Origin: Sphingomonas cannabina
Lineage (GTDB): Bacteria; Pseudomonadota; Alphaproteobacteria; Sphingomonadales; Sphingomonadaceae
DNA: 64,000 nucleotides
Direction of reading: 5' to 3'
Assembly (NCBI RefSeq): GCF_021391395.1
Contig: NZ_CP090059.1
Span: 4,015,001 to 4,079,000, forward strand
The position numbers and the translations under genes are program-made. The notes beneath the pieces were generated by a model. That model saw only the letters and a program-made list of their open reading frames with translations. It searched no databases and was not told the origin of the DNA. Below, one piece after another: positions 58,201-64,000 of the stretch (position 1 is its first letter; each line of letters opens with the position of its first letter).

Positions 58201-61138
58201 GATCGTTCCCGGCACCGAACAGCAGATCCCCCTGGAGCGTACCGCCCTGCGCGATGTAACTGCTCGGATAATAGGACTGGCCGCCGTAAGGGGCATAGGC
58301 GAGATCGACCGTGCCAATGATCGAGCCGCTGTTGACGACCGATCCGCCCTGGAGCTGAATGGCAGTGCCGTTGCCGCCGCGGATCACGCCGGCAGCATCA
58401 TTCCGGATCGTCGCAGTATAGCCGGAAATCGCCGCCGTGGTCAGGCTCTCCAACGTGCCGGCATTGTCGATGCTCGTACTGGAGCTGTCGACCCAGACGG
58501 CCTGGTTGCCGACCCTTACGATGCCGTTGTTGGTAACTTCACGGGCGGTGATGCCTTGCGATGCCGTTCCGCCGGGCGCCTCGATGATGGAGCCGTTGTT
58601 GATCACCTCCGCAGCGCCGCTGATCGCGATGGCGCGATCCAGCAGGATCGTCCCGTCGTTGACGACCTTGCCGCCTTCGCGGATGACGACAGGCAGGGCG
58701 AAATTGGCCGGCAGCGCGTTCTGGTAGCTGATCGTGCCCTTGTTGGTGAACTGCCCGGCGGAGCCGAGATAGACCGCTGCGCCATATTCCGGATAGGTCA
58801 GGGCGCCGGTGTCCTGTCGGCGGATAGTGATGTCACCGTGACTGACGATCAGGAGATCGGAATTTTCCCAGGACGCACCAGGAAGCTGGAAGGGGGCGGC
58901 GACGGTGATCGCCGTGCCGTCCGTGATTGTGAAATCGGCATCGAGGTCGACCGTGCCGTGCCCGCCGAGCGTCAGGCTCTCGGTTCGTGCCCTGGCGGCA
59001 TTCAGGCCGAGCGTTGCCCCCTCGGCCACCTCATAGCTGACGCTGCCGAAATCGGCGACTTTGCCCAGCATCTGGGTCGCGTCGGACGTGACCTGGTAGC
59101 GAAGCGCCGCGCCATTGGCGGTCACCGTGCCGTTGATGCCGGTGAAGCCGCTGCCGGTCCGGCTGCTCAGATCGGCGATGAACGTGTCGCTCTTGCTGAG
59201 CGTCAGGTCGCCGTTGAGGACGCCGCCTTTCTGGGCAAAGAAGGTGTTGCCGCTATATGGCGAGTTGCTGGCGAGGTAGACGTCGCCTTCGATCGTGCCG
59301 GCATTGATGACCGTTGCCCCGTAGACCCCGCCCGCACCGGCTTCCGGTCCGATGGCCATGGTGCCGCCGCGGATCACACCTCCCGCCTGATTGTAGAGCG
59401 TGCCGCCGGCGACCACAGCCGTTCCGGCAGAGGAGATCAGACCGCTGTTGAACAGAGTTCCGCCCATCTGGCGGACTCCGACCTTGGCACCATCGATCGT
59501 GCCGCTGTTTTCGATCTGATTACCGGCGCCCCATTCGATGGTGAGCGCGGTGCCCGCCGTCGAGCGGATCGTACCGCTGTTCGCGAAGGGGCCCCAACTG
59601 AATACAACCGCGTTGTTGGTCGCCGTTATCGTGCCGCTGTTGGTAAAATCGACACTGCCACCGGCGCGCAGCGCATCGCCTATGATGTCGATCGTCCCGG
59701 CATTGTCGAATGCCATGCCGTACAGCGATATGGCTCCGCCGTTGCCGTTGGAATTGCCGGTAATCGTCCCGAGGTTGGAGAATTCAAGGCTGTACGCATA
59801 GCCGTCACCTGCCTGCAGCCCGAGATAGCCGTTCGCGACCAGATTGGTCCGGTTGATCACCGTCCCGCTGCCGGAAAGGGTGAGCGGCCCCGCCCAGGCG
59901 AAGCCATCCGCCAGGGTCGTCGTCGCGTCCGACGCCGTGGCGATCCGCAGATAGTCGAACCCCGGCACCGAGATGCCGGTCGCGATCGTGCTGTCCTGCC
60001 GGATGTCGAGGAGGATGCCGTCATTGCCCTCGCCGCCGTTGATTGCTCCGGTGACGCCGGTGAACAGCGCGCCGTCCTTCATCGTGGCAACGAGCGTATC
60101 GTTACCCGCACCGAAGATCAGATCGCCGTTGATCGCGCCGCGGGTGGAATCGACCGAGCTGTTCGCGACATAGGTGGCCGGCGCCGTCTGGATCAGGACA
60201 TCGCCGTCGATCGTGCCCGAATTGACCAGTTGCAAGCCCCCGTCGGCCGCACGGATCGCCGTGCCGTCGCTGCCGGCCCGGATGCTGCCGCCCGTCTCGT
60301 TGGTCAAACGGATGCCGTTGCCGTCGATCGCCATGCCCGTGCCGGAATTGGAGATCGTGCCCGAATTGATCAGGGTATAATTGTAGCCGATGCCCATGAC
60401 GGTGGCGGCAGCACCGCTCGAGGTGATGATCCCGCTGTTACTGAGCGTTGCGGAAGGACCGATGTAGCCGGAAACTCGGCCGTCGATGGCGCTGTTCTGG
60501 CCGCCGTCGATCACGCCCTTGTTGTCCAGACGGGAGAAGACGCCGCTGATCGCGCCGATCACGCCCGATTCCTGATTCACGATGTCGAGATAGGACCCCA
60601 CGTTCGGCGCCACTTGGATCGCCCGCCCGCTGGTTCCGCTGATCGTGCCGCTATTGTCCAGCACCAGGAAGGTGTAACCGTACGGATTGGCGGCCGAGCC
60701 CGTCATGGCGATGCCGGTCGTGCCGGTGACGCTACCGCTTGCGCCGACGGTCAGCCTGAGCGTTTCGGAGGTATTGAAACTGGCATTGCGAGCGCCGGTG
60801 CGAAACTCGATGCCGTACTGACCGATTCCCTGGACGGCGCCATCGGCGACAATGGTCGTGGTGTTGGAGTAACTGGCGCCGCTTTGACGCGCAACGAGCA
60901 GGGCAGCCGCTGTGGATGACGAAAGGACGGCCCCCTCACTGATCTGAACCGTGCTTCGGTCGGATGCCACAACGAGACCGCCGGTCTGCGTGCCATCGCA
61001 CTTGGTCGTCTGGTCGGCGAGGGGGGGATCGGGGACGCACTGCGCCGATGCCGCGGTGCCGGAAAGCGCCGCGACTGCAAGCGCGCTCACACTCAACGCA
61101 TAGCGATAAGCTCGCCGCCTAGCGGAAAAAATGGCCAT
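55229..61138 (-). CDS. Large autotransporter (type Va) adhesin-like protein, 1969 aa
   Basis: The protein has an N-terminal signal (SVSALAVAALSGTAASA, after an extended basic MAIFSARRRAYRYAL), a passenger of about 1600 residues made of repeated units around the motif NSGTI/NAGTI/NKGTI (for example FTNSGTITATNNAV and LVNSGTIDGDVL), scattered GAGNDTL/GSGDDSY Gly-Asp repeats like calcium-binding turns, a linker, and a C-terminal autotransporter barrel of about 270 residues starting near GLFTFGQVFGGWRDL and ending EASVGLQMRF with terminal Phe. The repeats predict a long right-handed beta-helix. Likely adhesion, biofilm or surface interaction. The upstream 480 bp is AT-rich for this window. Confidence 0.9.
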   Translation of the reverse strand: MAIFSARRRAYRYALSVSALAVAALSGTAASAQCVPDPPLADQTTKCDGTQTGGLVVASDRSTVQISEGAVLSSSTAAALLVARQSGASYSNTTTIVADGAVQGIGQYGIEFRTGARNASFNTSETLRLTVGASGSVTGTTGIAMTGSAANPYGYTFLVLDNSGTISGTSGRAIQVAPNVGSYLDIVNQESGVIGAISGVFSRLDNKGVIDGGQNSAIDGRVSGYIGPSATLSNSGIITSSGAAATVMGIGYNYTLINSGTISNSGTGMAIDGNGIRLTNETGGSIRAGSDGTAIRAADGGLQLVNSGTIDGDVLIQTAPATYVANSSVDSTRGAINGDLIFGAGNDTLVATMKDGALFTGVTGAINGGEGNDGILLDIRQDSTIATGISVPGFDYLRIATASDATTTLADGFAWAGPLTLSGSGTVINRTNLVANGYLGLQAGDGYAYSLEFSNLGTITGNSNGNGGAISLYGMAFDNAGTIDIIGDALRAGGSVDFTNSGTITATNNAVVFSWGPFANSGTIRSTAGTALTIEWGAGNQIENSGTIDGAKVGVRQMGGTLFNSGLISSAGTAVVAGGTLYNQAGGVIRGGTMAIGPEAGAGGVYGATVINAGTIEGDVYLASNSPYSGNTFFAQKGGVLNGDLTLSKSDTFIADLSSRTGSGFTGINGTVTANGAALRYQVTSDATQMLGKVADFGSVSYEVAEGATLGLNAARARTESLTLGGHGTVDLDADFTITDGTAITVAAPFQLPGASWENSDLLIVSHGDITIRRQDTGALTYPEYGAAVYLGSAGQFTNKGTISYQNALPANFALPVVIREGGKVVNDGTILLDRAIAISGAAEVINNGSIIEAPGGTASQGITAREVTNNGIVRVGNQAVWVDSSSTSIDNAGTLESLTTAAISGYTATIRNDAAGVIRGGNGTAIQLQGGSVVNSGSIIGTVDLAYAPYGGQSYYPSSYIAQGGTLQGDLLFGAGNDLFYAKSGTTGVTGIIDGGEGRDIFGTEYAETSTVAVDRPITEARNFEERLSVASGSDTTLTLVADTVLTSAINVGGDGRIINRASTTDLVGTYQTSLLTIPPILASFTNEADIGGASISTRSFTNSGNIGTYGAWISANDVVNFDNSGSIAGTTGYFRSAVYLGASDLSTLTASNDGIIDGGMTIAMRFSTTATSPAASIVNKGTIRSTEVAAVNITASGNGGKGAISFDNQGVIEGDLAGISVYSRFDYPVNTVADTITAVSLTNSGTIRTSGDGVRFDSVDYQGNPLTYVYPAVTIRAAAPAGLSLNNKAGGLIAADGQDSIAILSAAGALTLVNDGIVRGSGWIDTGSARLAGAVQTGAADDYIRNNGTIAGSLALGDGSNRVENYGTIDGDVTFGSGDDSYTQSASGVLTGTVDGGAGINALIVDADANGTYQASRYRNFQNLRQIGSGTIVYAEPASFDSIEVSNGIFRVAENNSINSLGTFAIIGGRVVGALGSTMTARRFDVASGATFGSAGTVNGDVNVQGTLSPGASPGTMTINGALSLASGSTTLFEITPTVSDAIVVNGKVTIADGATLTLTGSRPLTPGVTYDLITASDSISGRFSTINAPATLGLIVQTADGIELRGQFMLTAGANAQAARVADYLNGVLADASLPAAMLAAVPSLLDANGFASDTAMRQLSPEAYASATQIGVEKGLALVSASRSFAMGEGRSDAGLFTFGQVFGGWRDLPGQAARGTARADISAHGLVGGVGYGSERASIGAFVGWASASQRLRELGASTDADGVIAGVVGKLQVDRVAVTALVAHDGSNADTDRALPGDKARGHYDLNSWIYDVHLSYDFDLSDGWTLSPELGATRIDTKRAAVREADGTPFDLSVSGAKTDATFLGAALKLTGSPSHMLQPWLSAGARSQLSGRTVTARADFTDISTGSMLAYGAGRSRTLATVSAGLNARLSQSTMLMARVGSEFGADSTGQEASVGLQMRF

Positions 61139-61601
61139 GAATCCCCCCGTAAAACGGATAGACTCTATGGGAAGTCGATTTGATTTTGTCTAGAGTGCAA
61201 CGAAGTTCTTATTAACCAGAATATCCTGATATTGAATTCATCTTGCCGGCGGATCGCCACTTCTACAAAACAAAACACAATTAAATCTAGAGTTCGAATT
61301 ACTTAAACATAGCATCGCGCAGCGTCGAACGCCAGATGATCATCGCAGGCACTCGAACAGAGCAGAACATTCCGGAAGGAGACAGATAGTCATTGCTTAG
61401 AAGATTTCGAAACACCTGAGATTGTTTTCCTGTCTGATCTAGCGATGCAACTCGAACTGATCGAAGGACTCATCGCCTCATAACGGACAACAGACCCTGG
61501 AGCTCATGTTTCGCGCAATGATGGCTGTCAACGTCGCTATCGACGGACACGGCGACAAAACACTGCCGGAGGTTGAGGGAAGGCACTAGGCCCGGAATAT
61601 A
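61139..61601. other. AT-rich intergenic region upstream of the autotransporter
   Basis: This 463-bp stretch has no credible ORF on either strand. Composition is far richer in A and T than the flanks (for example attaaccagaatatcctgat and acaaaacaaaacacaattaa), which suggests regulatory DNA or foreign origin. The autotransporter promoter must lie here on the minus strand; ggggggattc precedes its ATG as a weak ribosome site. I could not place a promoter with confidence. Confidence 0.5.
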
Positions 61602-61630
61602 GAAGGAGCGGTCTATTCGACCGCTCCTTC
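61602..61630 (-). terminator. Perfect 12-bp hairpin downstream of tRNA-Lys
   Basis: gaaggagcggtc and gaccgctccttc form a perfect 12-bp stem with a 5-nt loop, beginning 36 bp after the tRNA 3' end on the minus strand. What follows (tatattccgg) has only a short T/A tract, but the position fits termination of the tRNA transcript. Confidence 0.7.
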
Positions 61631-61665
61631 GTCGCGTTCGGCAGGCTGATGAGATTACCTCGAAT

Positions 61666-61953
61666 TGGTGAGCCCTGCTGGATTCGAACCAGCGACCTAC
61701 TGATTAACCTCCCACTTCGGCTTTCGCCGCCCCGTTACCGGGTTCGTGGTCTGGACCTTCCCTTCACCTTATCCCGAAGGACGTAGGTGGGTGCCGTCAG
61801 GCCTCTACACCTTCCCCGTTGCCGGGGCTTGGCTCGGGATTGCCGTCGCCGCGACGCGGACGGGTTCCCCGACTTTGACACCTTCTCATCCGCCAATTTC
61901 TCGGCGGTGACTCCAATCGAAGTCAGTTGCTCTACCGACTGAGCTAAGGGCCC
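61666..61953 (-). tRNA. tRNA-Lys(UUU) split by a group I intron
   Basis: Exon 1 (61953-61920, 34 nt) reads GGGCCCT TA GCTC AGTCGGTA GAGC A ACTGA CTT; exon 2 (61707-61666, 42 nt) reads TTAA TCAGT AGGTC then GCTGG TTCGAAT CCAGC, AGGGCTC and an encoded ACCA. Spliced, it is 76 nt with a good cloverleaf: acceptor 7 bp (one G-U), D stem 4, anticodon stem ACTGA/TCAGT 5, T stem 5. The loop C-T-TTT-A-A gives anticodon UUU, so lysine. The intron follows U34. Confidence 0.9.
61708..61919 (-). ncRNA. Group I intron (IC3-like) in tRNA-Lys, 212 nt
   Basis: The RNA has the conserved core: GAGAAGGTGTCAAAGTC (P3 region), GGCAATCCCGAGCCAAGC (P4-P6), GAAGGTGTAGAG and GACGGCACCCACCT (P7/P3 strands), then AAGGTGAAGGGAAGGTCCAG (P7/P8 close). 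P1 forms between exon TGACTT and intron GGAGTCA with the required U-G pair at U34-G. The last intron base is G (omega G). P7 pairs as GGCCT/AGGTC where the Azoarcus intron, from memory, has GACUA/UAGUC, a compensatory change that supports the fold. No ORF is inside. Confidence 0.88.
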
Positions 61954-62033
61954 TCACTATCAAATCTCGATCAAAACCGTTTCGCGACCTCCTCCAACAA
62001 CTTGCATCTGCACTATAATCAGTCCGGTCGTCA

Positions 62034-62076
62034 CGCAGCTGAAAGCCGCTTGCCCTACCGACTGAGCTACGGAACC
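62034..62076 (-). pseudogene. Degenerate tRNA-like 5' half
   Basis: Minus strand, starting two bases after the folK stop codon: GGTTCCG TA GCTC AGTCGGTA GGGC A, then an anticodon-arm-like AGCGG CTTTCAG CTGCG. D stem pairs with one wobble. If read as a tRNA the anticodon would be UUC, but no T arm or matching acceptor 3' strand (CGGAACC) follows; the sequence runs into unrelated DNA. It is a truncated tRNA or mimic, not a working tRNA. Confidence 0.55.
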
Positions 62077-62077
62077 G

Positions 62078-62563
62078 CTAAGGCTGCGCCCTACGTGTGG
62101 CGCGCGGCCGGGTCAACCGCGCGAGGAGGTGATGGACGCTGAGGCCGGTCACCGGATCGCGCCAGCGGGACGCGATCGCGGCCAGCGGCTGGAGAACGAA
62201 CAGGCGCTCGCGGAAAGCCATGTGCGGCACGATCAGGCCCGCGCTCGCCCACGCGCCTTCGGACCAGAGGATGATATCGAGGTCGATCACCCTGGCGCCC
62301 CAGCGCCGGCCGCGGCGGCGGCCGAAGGCGTGCTCGATCGCCTTCAGGCGACGGAGCAGGACATCCGGTGCCTCGTCCGTACTGACGATCGCGGCGGCAT
62401 TGGCGTAGCGGCGCAGGGACGGGCCCATCGCGACGCTGCCGACGATCGGCGAAACCGCGATCGGCTTCAGCAGCGCCAGCGCCGCGCGCACCTCGTCCTC
62501 CGGGCCGCCGTGCCGCCCCCTCCGGTTCGATCCCAGCGCGATCGCGTAGCTTGTGAGCCCCAT
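62078..62563 (-). CDS. folK: 2-amino-4-hydroxy-6-hydroxymethyldihydropteridine pyrophosphokinase
   Basis: HPPK activates dihydropterin for folate synthesis. The 161-aa protein has YAIALGSNRRGRHGGPED at the start, ALLKPIAVSPIVGSVAMGPS, RLKAIEHAFGRRRGRRWGAR and VIDLDIILWSEGAW (catalytic Asp pair), then LIVPHMAFRERLFVLQPLAA, all typical of FolK. The stop (TAG at 62078) lies next to the tRNA-like fragment. It is divergent from the UDG gene with 22 bp between starts. Confidence 0.95.
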   Translation of the reverse strand: MGLTSYAIALGSNRRGRHGGPEDEVRAALALLKPIAVSPIVGSVAMGPSLRRYANAAAIVSTDEAPDVLLRRLKAIEHAFGRRRGRRWGARVIDLDIILWSEGAWASAGLIVPHMAFRERLFVLQPLAAIASRWRDPVTGLSVHHLLARLTRPRATRRAQP

Positions 62564-62585
62564 GCGCCTGCCCTAGCGGAGATGC

Positions 62586-63242
62586 GTGAGCTTCGCACCC
62601 GGCCCCATTCCCGCAACCGAGCCGCCGCGCGACTGCCCGCGCTGTCCGCGGCTGGTGGCGTTGCGGGAGGCGCTCAGGGTCGAGCATCCAGGCTGGTGGA
62701 ATGCACCCGTTCCGGCGTTCGGTGATCCGGAAAGCTGGCTCGGCATCATCGGCCTTGCCCCCGGCAAGCACGGCGCCAACCGCACCGGGCGGCCGTTCAC
62801 CGGCGACTATGCCGGCGAGTTGCTGTTCGGCACGCTGGCGAAGTTCGGTCTCGCCGCCGGCCGTTACGAGGGACGGCCCGACGACGGCCTGCGCCTCACC
62901 GGCGCGGTCATCCTCAATTCGGTCAAATGCCTGCCGCCCGAGAACAAGCCGACACCGGAGGAAACCCGGACCTGCCGGACCTTCCTCGACGGCCAGGTCG
63001 CGGCGCTGCCCCGGCTGCGCGTGTTCGTCGCGCTCGGCCAGATCGCGCACCAGTCGGCGGTGAAGGTGCTGGGCGGCAAGCTGCCCAAGGCGCGTTTCGC
63101 CCATCTCGCGGAGCACCGGATGCCCGACGGGCGTATCCTGATCGATAGCTATCACTGCTCGCGCTACAACCAGAACACCGGCCGGCTGACGGCGGAGATG
63201 TTCGAGGCCGTTTTCGCGCGCGCCGTAGAGCTCGGCGGTTGA
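62586..63242 (+). CDS. Uracil-DNA glycosylase, family 5 (UDGb)-like
   Basis: The 218-aa protein has the N-terminal Cys pair (RDCPRCPRLVALRE) expected for an iron-sulfur UDG, FGDPESWLGIIGLAPGKHGA (motif A, GLAPG with no catalytic Asp, as in family 5), GAVILNSVKCLPPENKPTPE, a LPRLRVFVALGQIAHQSAVK segment, and the C-terminal DSYHCSRYNQNTGRLT (motif H with further Cys). It removes uracil or other deaminated bases from DNA. The GTG at 62586 gives the full N-terminal Cys cluster. Confidence 0.9.
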   Translation: MSFAPGPIPATEPPRDCPRCPRLVALREALRVEHPGWWNAPVPAFGDPESWLGIIGLAPGKHGANRTGRPFTGDYAGELLFGTLAKFGLAAGRYEGRPDDGLRLTGAVILNSVKCLPPENKPTPEETRTCRTFLDGQVAALPRLRVFVALGQIAHQSAVKVLGGKLPKARFAHLAEHRMPDGRILIDSYHCSRYNQNTGRLTAEMFEAVFARAVELGG

Positions 63243-63296
63243 GCCGGGACGATGCGCACCACATAAAGGGTCCGGATCAACCGGGGAAAGGATCAT

Positions 63297-64000
63297 ATGG
63301 CGCCGCCGCCCGTTGCCGACGCTGTCGTGCCGCCGCCTTCGCCGAGCCTGTCCCCAAGCCTTTCCGAGGTCCACCGCTCGGTGCATGTGCCGGCCGTCGC
63401 GGGCTTCTGGCGCAAGCTCGGCGCGTTCGCGGGGCCAGGCTATCTGGTCGCGGTCGGCTATATGGATCCGGGCAACTGGGCGACCGACCTCGCCGGCGGG
63501 TCGGCGTTCGGCTATACGCTGCTCTCGGTCATCCTGCTGTCGAACATCATGGCGATGGTGCTGCAGGCGCTGTCGGCCAAGCTCGGCATCATCGGCGGCA
63601 TGGACCTGGCCCAGGCGTGCCGCGCCAACTACTCGCGTCCGGTCAACATCGCGTTGTGGCTGCTGTGCGAGCTGGCGATCATCGCCTGCGACCTGGCCGA
63701 GGTGATCGGCACCGCGATCGCGCTGCAGCTGCTGCTCGGCATCCCGCTGGTCGCGGGCATCGCGATCACCGCGGTGGATGTGCTCCTGATCCTCGCGCTC
63801 CAGCGCTACGGATTCCGCAAGCTGGAGGCGTTCATCGTCGCCCTGCTGATCATCATCGCCGGCTGCTTCGCGCTCGAGCTCGTCTTCGCCCAGCCCAGTC
63901 TGGCGGGGATCGCGCGCGGACTGATTCCCAGCCCGGAGATCGTCACCAACCCAGCGATGCTCTACATCGCGATCGGCATCCTCGGCGCGACGGTGATGCC
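63297..64000 (+). CDS. Nramp-family divalent metal transporter (MntH-like), 3' end off the window
   Basis: The reading frame from ATG 63297 gives 234 codons before the window edge. An N-terminal Pro-rich tail is followed by [20 protein letters not shown], which contains the metal-binding DPGN of helix 1 (family motif), then about six helices with [20 protein letters not shown]. The MPH motif of helix 6 should follow just past the end. Such proteins import Mn2+ or Fe2+ with protons. gggaaagg lies about five bases before the ATG. Partial only at the 3' end. Confidence 0.92.
   Translation, partial: MAPPPVADAVVPPPSPSLSPSLSEVHRSVHVPAVAGFWRKLGAFAGPGYLVAVGYMDPGNWATDLAGGSAFGYTLLSVILLSNIMAMVLQALSAKLGIIGGMDLAQACRANYSRPVNIALWLLCELAIIACDLAEVIGTAIALQLLLGIPLVAGIAITAVDVLLILALQRYGFRKLEAFIVALLIIIAGCFALELVFAQPSLAGIARGLIPSPEIVTNPAMLYIAIGILGATVM

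Noticed and set aside
55490..60919. Two long plus-strand frames (736 and 787 aa) opposite the autotransporter
   Set aside because: Antisense shadows of the repeat-rich autotransporter; the repeats alone produce long open antisense frames.

Overview
The window is a high-GC chromosomal segment that looks like an alphaproteobacterium of the Sphingomonadales, most likely Sphingomonas or a close relative. This rests on the gene content (TonB-dependent receptor, actP with a DUF485 partner, HrcA-GrpE, RdgB-HemW neighbourhood, class I fumarase, SDR/acyl-CoA dehydrogenase clusters), an alphaproteobacterial SOS box, and abundant intergenic inverted repeats of the kind common in sphingomonads. The taxon is inferred from gene content, since no marker tree could be built.

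Layout. 1-14 kb is housekeeping: an aldo/keto reductase broken by an in-frame stop, glnD, grpE-hrcA, rph-rdgB, a CAP-domain lipoprotein, a DUF2490 protein, hemW, then an lpoA-like gene divergent from rsmI-yraN-gshB-dedA, and xerC. 15-19.4 kb is a small catabolic-looking cluster (MFS carrier, two SDRs, acyl-CoA dehydrogenase). 19.5-24.5 kb holds maeB and mutS. 24.6-29.5 kb is accessory: a 585-aa secreted protein of unknown family, an FMN reductase, several very small genes (one an 18-codon ORF with an exceptionally long Shine-Dalgarno), DUF3175, a lipoprotein and an SDR. 29.5-33.3 kb holds uvrB and an AT-richer toxin/immunity pair (LysM plus nonspecific nuclease; YezG-like immunity protein) with a LexA-type box upstream.

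33.3-42.4 kb contains DUF3617, a metallo-beta-lactamase-fold hydrolase, fumarase, and GST/DHFR-like/HxlR genes between two copies of a nested palindromic repeat, then ligA. 42.5-47.3 kb is a TonB-dependent receptor followed by a LytS-type kinase and a LytTR regulator. 47.4-55.1 kb has Lrp/AsnC and a DMT exporter, DUF485-actP acetate uptake, an M48 protease, a PD40 protein and an ICL/PEP-mutase family enzyme. 55.2-61.1 kb is one 1969-aa autotransporter. The end of the window carries a tRNA-Lys(UUU) gene split by a 212-nt group I intron, a degenerate tRNA-like half, folK, a family 5 uracil-DNA glycosylase and the start of an Nramp transporter.

Most notable items: the group I intron in the tRNA-Lys anticodon loop, the SOS-box toxin/immunity operon, the micro-ORF locus at 27.3-27.6 kb, and the paired palindromic elements whose arms differ between copies but stay complementary within each copy.
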